Source of the DNA: Trametes villosa
Lineage: Eukaryota; Basidiomycota; Agaricomycetes; Polyporales; Polyporaceae
Reading direction: 5' to 3'
Assembly (NCBI GenBank): GCA_002964805.2
Contig: PUDQ02000059.1
Coordinates: forward strand, 51,130 to 115,129
Length of the DNA stretch: 64,000 nucleotides
Positions 23,881 through 33,407 of the stretch are shown here, one piece after another. A program made the translations under genes and the position numbers. Position 1 is the stretch's first letter, and the number at the start of each line of letters is the position of its first letter. The notes under the pieces are model-generated. The model did no database searches, had not been told where the DNA came from, and saw only the letters and a program-made list of their open reading frames with translations.

Positions 23881-25070
23881 GCGACCTCTCGGGCAGACTA
23901 AAGGCGACTAAGTTGCGGGCTTGCCCCGCTATCATAGGCGAGGACTTGTGAGTGAGCACGTAGAGAATGAAGATGCTGATTTCGATGCCTTCCAACCTCG
24001 CTGCCTGCGGTATTTCTCCAACGTTGAAGCCTGGCTCACGCTGAGCCGTACCTTCATAGCGCCACTCGTCGACGAGGCCCTCAAACTCCTCGAAGCGATT
24101 CCCTCCCTTTTTACAGGACCGTAGTGAGGGCACCTGCGCGATTAACAAGGACTTCCCATCCACACGCGTTGTGCGGGAAAGTCAGGCTCCTGGCGCGAGG
24201 TTCATGCGGTCAACAAGAAGAGGTGACGTGTACAGTGGCGCACGTCCGTGACATGGAGTACATGGTACACACTGTCACTAACCGATACAGCCACGCGCGT
24301 GGATCTCACCGCTCTGGCTATGCCCGAAAACGACAACACCTTTCGCCCTCTACGCCCCCAGGAGGTAGTCAAGTTTACCATAGACGCGCAGCATCACAAA
24401 CTCAATTAAAGCAGTGATATGGCGTCTTGAATTTGGGAGGAGTTCGACTTCCTAGCCGGCAAGCCAGACAACCCTTACAGCGCGTTCTCTAGCGATGGTA
24501 AGCCCCCTATGATTGTTTCAAGGCCACTCACTTCTGTACAGTTCTCCGAGCCTGCTGCTTCCCTTGTGACGCTATCAAGAAGCGTTGTAAGGAAAATATC
24601 TGGCTCTAAAGGAAGAGATGACTAGACCCATACCATTCGTTTGGTACTAACGCCGCGAACGGATAGACCGTGCCGTGCAGAGGGAAAAAGATCTTGCTCG
24701 CAGGTCGGTTCCGCTCTCACGGCCACCATAGACAGACTCGTTCTGCGCCCCATTTCAGCCTATGCCACAGTCATTTCGACGACGAGATTGATTTGGTGAG
24801 TAATAGCTTCTCAATCTCATTCCGGCGCGATGCGTCTTTGAATGTTAACCTTCGATAATTTACCCACACCTCGATCACGAGAAGCGCAATCCGTCGCTTC
24901 AAGACTACGTCCACTGGATGCCTTCGTGGTCGATTCGACTCGTATCTGGACAAGCCCGCCGATGCGAACCCCCGTGCTTGCTTCTCGCGGCATCTCAAGT
25001 ACGTACGCCGGAGCACTAAGCAATCGCTGCTACGATCCATAGCGGTGAAAGAGGGAAGTTACTCGCTGTG
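23881..25070 (+). pseudogene. Possible decayed gene, unassigned
   Basis: Plus-strand stretches with protein-like composition: FQPRCLRYFSNVEAWLTLSR near 24000, EEFDFLAGKPDNPYSAFSSD at about 24438-24495 followed by a GTAAGC donor-like site, RIDRAVQREKDLARRSVPLS near 24665, and YPHLDHEKRNPSLQDYVHWM near 24860. Intervening stops prevent a single model. The family is not recognised. Confidence 0.25.
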
Positions 25071-26146
25071 ATCTTCAGGTCTTCTCGCATTCGACCCCAT
25101 CTCGCTCTGCACGCGCTCGCTTGAGGCTTTGTGGCCTTCTCGCAGTGCTTTGCTTCGTGGACGAACGTCCCCGCCGAGAAGACACAAGCTTACGATAATC
25201 TTTACTAGGTACCTGCGCTCGGATCGCATGGAGGCGTACGGACAGAATGAACGCTGCTCCAGGCACACGGTGCCCGTTACCCGAAACAGAAACGTTCGGC
25301 CGCGCTACGCCGTCCTCCCGGGCATAGATTGGCAGTAGATGTGCATATTCACAGGGCTACTGCAGCTCCGACTGTCTCGTCACGTAGGCCGCATTTCCCG
25401 ACAAGCCGCAGACGCGGCGCGCGCCCTCATGTGACCGCATCGCTCACCCATGCCGCCCTCATCTACTATGCATCCACCCCGTGAAACTCGACGCTCTCAA
25501 ATGGCATCTCTAAATTTCCAATCTCCTCCGAGCGCGAGCCCGTCTTCGACGTTACGCCGCCATCTCCGTTCCAGTCCTTGTTCATCCTTGTCGCTGCACT
25601 TGCACTGGATCCGGCGTGATGAGCTAGCTCTAGGTGACGACTCCAAAGAAGCAGATACGCTTGACTCAGGTACGCCCGTCACTATGCGTCTGCCTGCGGT
25701 GCTCACGTCATTCGTGCCTTGAGAAGTCGACGCCAGAGACGACTCCGCGGAGGGCAACGCGTCTCTGCCTCGTCGTATGTTCTCGTAACGGCGATGACGG
25801 TTGCCCATGCAGCTCGTAGGCGACGCCGTTCCATACAATCCCGCCGCTCCGAGGCGCCAGCGACGGCATGACCATCTCATTGGAAGGTACCACTGGTCCA
25901 CCTCATATTTTGCTTCATCTGATTCGCGACTTTCTTCCTATTCGCCGAACCTGTACACATGTGTATAACATGATTGGGTGTGATTGCATTGACCTGTATA
26001 TCGACTCTTTATCATGCCTACTACGATTCTTCCACTCGATGTGCACAATGTTATACTGGTATAGGCCTGGGTAGTATCAATGTGATAGCGACGGATACCA
26101 TGTTGATCTTTAGCAATGGGCATGGACAAAGGGCCCCGAGCCGAGG
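25071..26146. other. Intergenic, downstream of the SET-domain gene
   Basis: No supportable gene. It includes the 3' flank of the methyltransferase gene and short unassigned frames. Confidence 0.45.
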
Positions 26147-27683
26147 CTACTTCCACACGACACCCCTGCAGCTGACTGTGCCGCATTGACACTGGACGTA
26201 TACGGCGTCCTGGCTGTCCTCTTGCGAGGCATCTTTGCCTTCGCCCATCTCGTCGTCAAGCGCGCCAAAGTAGGAGAAGCAGAGCTCCTCGTAAGGCTTG
26301 ACACTGCGGCAGGTGAAGATGGTGAGGAGCGGCTTTTCGAGGTTTCCCTCGTTGATGTAGCACGCGACGCAGACGCAGTTTGGGTCACAGCTGTGGTTCT
26401 GGGAAGGGTACTATCAGCAGGGGTCAGCAGCTTTTGGAAGGGGACTCACAAGATAGCGGGTGAACTGGTTGGATAGTCAGTGCGGTGCCGAAGCAGGATT
26501 GGTCTGCATTACTCACGTTGCCGGCATGGTACGCGTCAATACAATACGGGACTTTCTCCTCAGATCCGTCGTTCGCTTTGAGATACCAGAAGTCAAGGTC
26601 GAAGAGGTATGTCCGTCCGAACTTGTTGTAGAGGCTGTATGTAGGACTTCGTGAGATCTCACCCGGTTACAACGTTGCAACAACCTTTGCACTCACATTC
26701 CCCGAGCTTCACCCTCTGCATCCGTCAGGTACTCGCCAGCGTATAGCCCAATGTAAGATTTGGCAGGGATCTTGTGAGGGCCGTTGAACACGCCTATCGA
26801 CTGGCTGTCTCAGCTGTGTACGGTCTGCAGAGAGGCGGTAGGACTCACCCCAGCCCTTATTAGCAGTCTTGCAAATGTTGACCTCATGCTTCCGCCCATG
26901 CTGCACCACCTGTCACAAGCCTAAAATTCTGCAGAGGAGAGGAACTGTAGATTGAGACAAACATACCCTATTCATACAATCCTCGGAGCAAGCGCAGTTC
27001 ATGTTGCACTCGAAGATCGGGTACTGCGTTGCGCGCAGCTTGCCCTTCTGGTCGTAGATGAACCCACCGCGGTCCCACCCCACCTCGCGCAGCCGCTCCA
27101 CGCACGCGCACGTCTTCGAGGTTGGGTCGCACGGGCCCACGCACCCACACCCGCGCAGGCTGTCATAGTCCGGGTGGGGCACACCCTCCCCATGCCACAT
27201 CACGTTGGAGTAGTGGAACTCGAACGGCGGCGTCGGCTCGTCGTCGTCGACCGCGTTCAAGACGTGCACCAGCGGCGCGCCCGGCTCGTCGCCCACCGTG
27301 TTTGCGCGCATCTCAGCCTCGAACAGGTGCAACTGCATGTTCCCGGCGAGGCGCGCGCCGAGGCTGAGCGCGTTGATCCTATCGTGCAGCTCGTGCGGGA
27401 TGTCGCTCGCGAGCTGGGTTGGAGGCGCGGACTGCCGTGCAATCTGGCGTCGATCATCCCTGAACGATACCGAAGTGAAGCCGGCGTCGAGGAATGCCTT
27501 CGTGATGGGGTTGGCGCTGGCATTGCAGGGGAGGCCGCTTGGGGCGGAGACCGCGTCGGTGCTGGCTGGGAGGACATATGGCGCGGGCCGCGGGAAACCG
27601 AGGGATGTCTCTGGCGGTTCCGCCGAGGAAGTTGTGGACGTCGAGGTCGGGGTGAAACGTGTAGGATGACCAGAAACGGACAT
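26147..27683 (-). CDS. Histone H3K9 methyltransferase, Suv39/Clr4/DIM-5 type (419 aa, six exons)
   Basis: Exons in coding order: 27683-26967, 26909-26849, 26793-26697, 26634-26517, 26464-26450 (15 nt) and 26398-26147. All introns are GT..AG, phases agree and the total is 420 codons. The pre-SET domain has nine Cys, from CGCVGPCDPTSKTCAC (179 on) to ECNMNCACSEDC (~225-236). The SET domain (~240-385) shows KGWGVFNG, YIGLYAGEYLTDAEGEARG, the AdoMet-binding NHSCDPN (337-343) and ELCFSYFG with the active-site-type Tyr379. Post-SET is CQCGTVSCRG (406-415). This complete set is that of H3K9-specific methyltransferases, which use AdoMet to mark silent chromatin. No chromodomain is visible in the ~175-residue Ser/Pro-rich N-terminus, as in DIM-5 and unlike Clr4. 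It may be the main enzyme or a paralogue; sequence alone does not tell. Confidence 0.9.
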
Positions 27684-28240
27684 GATGGATGATGTACGAG
27701 TGAGTAACTCTGGACGGACGCGGACGCTGGACGCTGCAGAGCTCGTTTGATGGAGGTGATGGGCCTAAGCGAGGATAGCCGAAAGGTTCTACAACCTGCG
27801 TAACCCTACCGTAACCCTACGAAGAACTCGTGGAATTACCTGCCTCCTCCCTGCGCATTGAAGCACACAGGCCTCCAACAACGCAGGTAAACGGGGGAAG
27901 GGGTTCATAGTGAATCCTATCCCCCTCGGTGGCTTTTCCGGGATCAAAACTGTGCCGTACGTCCCATACTGCCGCAACAAGGTGACGGAGTTCAAGAGGG
28001 AGTTCGAATATTTACTATATTTGGAACGTTCTCATGGCACGAAGCCACGAGAATTCCACCGTTTGCACCTCCTCGCGTATCCTCGCTTAAGTCCATCAGC
28101 CCGGGCCCCCATCTTTTTTTTTGGATCTGATATATTCAAGTAGTGCTTAACAGCCGTCTACTAAGGTATACAAGGGGCCAGTATCGACTACAGCGGCGGA
28201 GCCGCGCATAGCGCGTGCATTAAGTATCGTAAGAATGTTC
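27684..28240. other. Intergenic, 5' side of the SET-domain gene
   Basis: Presumed promoter of the methyltransferase gene plus unassigned sequence. No gene recognised. Confidence 0.5.
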
Positions 28241-28252
28241 TAGATGGGCGGG

Positions 28253-28289
28253 TGGGCATAGGCATGGGCATGGGCATAGTCCGGGCATG
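28253..28289. repeat. (GGGCAT)n-like hexamer tract at the 3' end of a LINE fragment
   Basis: GGGCATAGGCATGGGCATGG and onward. It lies just beyond the stop codon of the minus-strand LINE ORF2 fragment and so sits where the element's 3' tail would be. Simple-repeat tails are common in fungal LINEs. Confidence 0.6.
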
Positions 28290-28307
28290 TGGGGCGTCAA
28301 CAGGCGG

Positions 28308-30480
28308 TCAGTCGCCGGGGGCGTCGTCGAAAGAGAAGGCGGAGGGGTTGTCCTCCAGGAACGTTTGGATATCGTAGAAGGGGTCCATCGAGGACAATAG
28401 GTCCTCGATGCTCGAGTGTCGGAAACGGCGGGTGTAGTGGTCGCAGTGGAAAAGGATGTGTTCGCGGGTGTGATATGCAGGCGGGCCGTCGTGGAGGGTG
28501 CAGAGCGTGGGCTCGTTCAGGGCAGACCGGAACCGGTCCCGGTAGTACCCCGTTGGCGCGTGGTTGGTTATGCATCGGATGAAGCGGGCTGTGAGCGTGG
28601 GGCGACCGGCGAGGCGCTTGAACGGATACGAGCCGGTGGGCAGGAGGCGGCGGAACGCGGGGTGCCTGAGCTGCGTGTGTCCCCAGTACTTGGCTGGGTT
28701 GGCGTTCGCGAGAGCCTCCCATTCCACGCGGACGTGCGCCGTGATTCCGCTCTTGAAGGAGGCGTACGAGACAGGGAAGCGTCCCTTCCACCCCTCGCCG
28801 AAGAGCTGCATCGCGGTCTTGCGCGCGGCGTGCTTCACGTCCATGTCGATCGCCTCGTTCTCCGCGATTCCGGCGTGTCCAGGGCAGTAGTGTAGGTGTA
28901 AGTGGTTGTCCGGGTGTCGCTCGAACCAGTCGCGGAGGATGCGGCACGTATTGACCGCCGCCATGCGACCGTCCGTCGGGTTGAGGATGCTGGAGAGGGT
29001 GTTCTTGCTGTCGGAGAAGATGTGGACGCAGTGATAGTTCTTGAGGTAGAGGAAGCCGGCCGCCATGGACACGGCGATCTGCTCGCAGTGGAACGAGAAG
29101 GCGTCCCCCGTGAAAATGGAGCGGCGGGAGACGAGGCTGCCGCGGTGGTAGGCGCGAAATCCGGCCGCAGATCCCAGGCCAACTTCTGTCCGGGAGCAGA
29201 GGTACGAGCTGCCGTCGGTGAGGATGACGAGCGCGCCGTCGTCGTTGTGCGCGGCCTGAATACGCGGGCGCAGGTCGGCGTCGATCCACGCCTTGATGGC
29301 GTCTTCGTCCTTCTTGCGGGGGTGCTCGAGGTGCATCGTCACGCGGTCTTCGTACAGGTCGCGCACGCGCAGGCCGGGTTGGCACTTGTCGTCGAGGGGC
29401 AGGAATGACTCGGTGATCCACGGCCTGGGCCGGCTGAAGACCTCCGTGAGCGGGATACTAGGCACGGGCGGGATGGCGTCGGGGAGGAAGCGGATGAAGG
29501 GCGCGTGGGCGGAGCGGTCGAAGATGTTGGGGAAGGACGCCCGGATGGGGTGCGCCTCCGGGAGGGTGTGGATGCGCAGGAAGTATCGCTCTTGCAGCTT
29601 CTCGCAGTGCAGGTGGAGGGGGAAGAGACCGGCGAAGTCGTGCAGGGCACCCGTCGGAGTGGTACGGAACGCGCCCGTGATCCAGCGCAGGGCGCAGTGT
29701 TGGGCGGCGACGAGAGGCTTCATGAGCCCCTTGACGCCTTTGGACCGGTACCAGACTTCGACGCCGTAGGTCAGGAGGGGACGGATGCAGGAGACGTAGA
29801 GCGTCCAGCGTTGCATGGGCGAGAGGCCGCGGACGGAGTTGCCGAGCATAAGCATCGCGTTGACAGATGTCACCGCGCGCTCCGCGAAGTATGCAACGTG
29901 AGCCTTGAACGTCAGCTTCGAGTCGAGTTGGATGCCCAGGTATCGCCAGACGGCGCTGGGCCGAATGGTGATCGTGGGGCTGAGCACGAGCGGTGTGAGC
30001 GCGTCCTGGGACGCGGCAAGTCGAGTGGGCACAAAGTGCATCAGCTCGTTCTTGTCCGGTTCGACAAGCAGGCCGAGGCGGGCGAGCGTCGCTGAGGTCT
30101 CGTCGTACTTAGCACGTAGGATGACGCAGTTGGACGCGATAGAGGGGGTGGTGACCGTCCAGAGGCCGTCATCGACGTAGAACTGCAGCGCCGCATCGGA
30201 TTGGATGGTGGTGACCGGGAACAGGATGTGGAGTGCCGGCGAGATGTAGAGGTTGGTGAGCACAGGCGATAGCGCAGAGCCTTGGCCAGCGCCAACCGGG
30301 GGCACGTCGAACCACGGGGAGGTTGCACGTCCCCATCGGAAGCAGGATTGTCGCCCAGAGAGGTAGTCACGGAAGAAGCGAACAAGGATGGGGGAGAAGC
30401 CGCAGCGAGTCATGATCCGACAGAGCAGGTCGTGGTTCATGCCCGGTGAAAAGTCGATCTGGGCGCTTCGGCTCATAACG
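28308..30480 (-). pseudogene. LINE ORF2 fragment: RT palm/thumb and RNase H (non-LTR retrotransposon)
   Basis: An open frame of more than 700 residues. The RT part has PPVGAGQGSALSPVLTNLYI and the catalytic QFYVDDGLW, followed by GIQLDSKLTFKAHV. The RNase H part has ILTDGSS, HCEQIAVSMA, IFSDSKNTLSSI and HYCPGHAGIAENEAID, so all acidic residues are present. The C-terminal half is therefore well preserved. The fingers region and first catalytic Asp are missing here; they occur in a separate piece at 31334-31917. The endonuclease and ORF1 are absent. The frame continues right to 30527 but loses family resemblance beyond NHDLLCRIM (about 30440). It differs clearly from LINE-1 and LINE-2 and so represents a third LINE lineage. 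Confidence 0.75.
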
Positions 30481-31333
30481 GTTGATATATGGTCGCAATA
30501 TTCCCATCGTCTCTCATCGTCTCTCATATGTTCCTAAAAATAGTGCGTCAATGGATGTCAGGATTCCTCCTCGCGAAGTTGAGTGGATTCGAAGAAATAT
30601 GGCCGCATATGGCCGCATCGCACGGGAAATATGCAAGCCTTGGTTGCATCAGGCTCACGTTGACACGATTCTGAGTTAGCAGACGGCTCGCGCGCGTGAG
30701 GCCAACTCGCGCTCGCCTGCTCACTTGCTCTCTCGCTCGACACCCTCTCTTTGTCACCTAGTGGACCCCCCTTTTCGGAACGTGAAGACATGCCCCGCGG
30801 CATGTCATAAAGTCAACCCATACAACCCTTTGCCCCGTCGCCTCTTTCCTCCTCCCCACCACCTGCCGCTGAGTCCGACTTACTCGTGTTCGCTCTCATC
30901 AGCTCGCCCCGCGTGCCTGCTCGATCCTCGCCCTCAGTAAGCCATATCTACACTAATGGCGACGGCTGATATGGTGTTCGGAGCCCCCGTTGATCTAGGT
31001 CTAGCGCAGGTCGTCGGACACAGTGCGTGCCAGTTGGAATGGGCGCAACTCTGGGTGCCATCTACTAACGCTTACGCGATTCTTTGCATCTAGTCTACAG
31101 CTTTCTCCGAGTCGTGCTAGCTTTATGTGAGTCTATCCCGCCATTGCTACGAGATCACACATCGACGTCCTCCCCTTGCAGGGTACACCTTGAATGTTTG
31201 ACGAGTTGCTGGGGATCCTTGGCCGTAGAGTAGTGTTCTATAGCCGCTATGCTGTATCTTTGTAGTGTATCCCAATATATTCGATTCGGCTCTCATATGA
31301 TCCCATCGCGAGCACAGAACGCCTGTATACATG
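30481..31333. other. Non-LINE sequence separating two LINE ORF2 pieces
   Basis: About 0.85 kb with no gene recognised. It breaks the RT reading at the AQFFPSM motif. No inverted termini or target duplication could be matched at its borders, so insertion versus junction of two truncated copies is undecided. Confidence 0.45.
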
Positions 31334-31917
31334 GACGGGAAGAACTGTGCCACGTCGAACGCAAGGCACGACGTGACAAGGCTCTCGCGCCAGCCGGCGC
31401 GGATGTGCGTGACGAGGCTCGTGGCCGCGTCGATGGTGCTGTGGGCCTTGGTGCCGCCGAACTGATTGGGGTGTAGGATGCCGAATTTCTGGCACTCGTA
31501 GTGGAGACGTTCGCTGAGAACCTTCTCCATGAGTTTGCCGAGAGTGCTGAGGAGGACGATGGGGCGATCGGACTTGATCTTCGAGTAGTCGTCCTTGTAG
31601 GGCTTGGGAATGACGACGGACACGGCGCGCTTGAACTGCGCAGGCCAGACGCCGAGGGAGAGGATGGCGTTGTAGATGCTGTGGACGGTGTGCGGGAAGT
31701 GGTCGTCGCCGATAAGGACCTTGAGGTGGCGCCAGTGGAGATTGTCCCAGCCCGGCGTGGAGGACGCAGACACGCTCTGGAGCGCATCGCGGATCTCCGT
31801 GCGGGCGATGCCCGGGCCCCCATCAAACGGCCTCTGCAGCGTCCAGCGTCCGTCCGACTCCGCGTCCGTCCAGAATTGAGCACCCCTAGTGAGTGGATAA
31901 CAACTGCCAGCTGTCAA
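31334..31917 (-). pseudogene. LINE ORF2 fragment: RT fingers domain
   Basis: The frame carries SSTPGWDNLHWRHLKVL, AVSVVIPKPYKDDYSKIKSD then RPIVLLSTLGKLMEKVLSER, LHPNQFGGTKAHSTIDAATS and AFDVAQFFPSM, the RT motifs through the first catalytic Asp. Resemblance stops at 31334. It fits the N-terminal side of the 28308-30480 fragment, so both may come from one element. Everything upstream (endonuclease, ORF1) is missing, as in a 5'-truncated LINE. Confidence 0.7.
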
Positions 31918-32549
31918 GCCGTCTCAGAGCACCACGCCGCCAGCGCTTACCGCCGGTTACCGCCCAACTTCCTTTTGGTCGTCCAACTCGCTTCCCCCCC
32001 TTCGCGCGTCTACCGATAGTGCGCACATCCTCCAGGATCAACAGGCCAACGGCCAAAGCAGCGGTACCAGCGACGGTAGAAGCAGACGTCAATAGTTCTA
32101 GTCCCGGTCCCTCCGCGAGACCCAGGACGCGCTCCTTCACCGCAGCGCAGCGCCTCAAGCGTTGGCGAAACGTACGCTCAGTGGCCTACTAACCGTAGCG
32201 CTAGGAGATTGTTAAATGGCTGCAGTTTCACGCATAGCAACGCAGAGCGAAGCGAGAATCCTCCCAGCAACTTCAAAACTAGTGCGTGGCAATGCGAGTT
32301 CCTAATGCGCTCATCTCACTCACCCCGGACTGGCGTTAACTTGAAATCATCATTTCCCGTGAAGTCGGCCTCTCCTGGTCACTTGTCAATCACGCTTGTG
32401 GTGCCGCACTATGCCACACCCAGTACCTTCTGCAGCACCACCCGCACCTCGTCTACAGGTAAGGTCGTTTCCATCGAGGACCCCTCCCATTCACCCACGC
32501 GGAAACGTACATCCACAGTGGACAAGGCTAAATACTACGTGCGAAGGCC
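31918..32549. other. Unassigned; probable 5' part of the interrupted RING-type gene
   Basis: Ser/Pro-rich short frames on the plus strand (about 32380-32540) may be its low-complexity N-terminus. No start could be fixed. Confidence 0.35.
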
Positions 32550-32746
32550 GTGGAGCTCAGGCAGGTAGCCAAGACCATACGCCAACGCGAAGTTGATGTG
32601 AAGAAGCGCGAAGCAGCAGTCGCTAAGAAACGTAACGCGCTAAAACGCGCGGAATCAAGCTTAGGACGCGACTACGCGAGTCTCGAGAAGCGAGCATACC
32701 ATCCTAGTTCGACAGCGCAACATCCTTGGAAAGTCCAAAGAAGTTT
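32550..32746 (+). pseudogene. 5' part of a RING-finger gene interrupted by LINE-1 (coiled-coil region)
   Basis: The frame reads VELRQVAKTIRQREVDVKKR, then EAAVAKKRNALKRAESSLGR and DYASLEKR, a highly charged heptad-like coiled coil. In many Agaricomycete proteins such a segment directly precedes a C-terminal RING finger with an EEHYxCxLC start. That second half lies at 39379-39754, beyond LINE-1. The 12-bp duplication CCAAAGAAGTTT at 32735-32746 and 39367-39378 brackets the LINE and supports interruption of one original gene. Whether the gene was intact before the insertion is unknown. Confidence 0.5.
32735..32746. repeat. Target-site duplication of LINE-1, left copy
   Basis: CCAAAGAAGTTT, identical to 39367-39378. 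It borders the (AAT)n tail of the minus-strand LINE. Confidence 0.75.
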
Positions 32747-32761
32747 AATAATAATAATAAT
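32747..32761. repeat. (AAT)n 3' tail of LINE-1
   Basis: AATAATAATAATAATG directly inside the left target duplication. On the element's strand it is (ATT)n. A microsatellite tail replaces poly(A), as in several fungal LINE clades. Confidence 0.8.
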
Positions 32762-33407
32762 GAATCCCAGTTTTATATCCGTTGCAGGGCAGCGCCCTAT
32801 GTCAGATAATACAAGCAAGGCGGACACATGCGAGGGTGAGCAAGACGTAGTGAGTGCAATATGAAGAGACACGAGAGGGAAGCGCGAGGCCGAAACAGAG
32901 CGGGGAACGGGACGGGTAGGCGCAGACGCTGGACGGAGACGAGATGACAGCGCCCCGTGAGGAGCGGAGATAAGCAAGGCAGCGCGACCGTGGGTCATGG
33001 AGAGGAGGAGAGTAATAGGTGGGAGGAGGGTGTAAAGTAACAGCAGAGAAGAGACAAGAAGAGAGAGGAGAGAGGAAGAGAACGCATGGGACAGGAGAAC
33101 TTAACGGGGAGCAGAGGCGCGGGAACCGCAGACCGGGGTGCGAGGCGGCGCGGGGCCAGTAAAGAGGCTGTGACTGAGACGCGGGACGTAAGGTAGGTGG
33201 GGGAGGAAGGAGGTACCGTAAGTGGAGAGCGAGCTAGAAGGAGAGGAGACAGCGCAGAACAATGACCATGGCGCGGCAGCACAGGCCTGCCGCACCGAGA
33301 CTACTACCGACCATCCGCCACCATCACCGGTCCTTCCACCACCAATACCCCTGTACATGGACCCCCATGTACCATGTTCTTCGGCAGACCAGCGGAGGCA
33401 GCGACGC

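Noticed and set aside
26952..27692. 246-codon plus-strand frame
   Set aside because: Antisense of exon 1 of the methyltransferase, which has the nine-Cys pre-SET motif.
28297..29421. 374-codon Arg/Pro-rich minus-strand frame
   Set aside because: It is a shifted frame over the RNase H end of the LINE fragment. The overlapping frame with RT and RNase H motifs is the real one.
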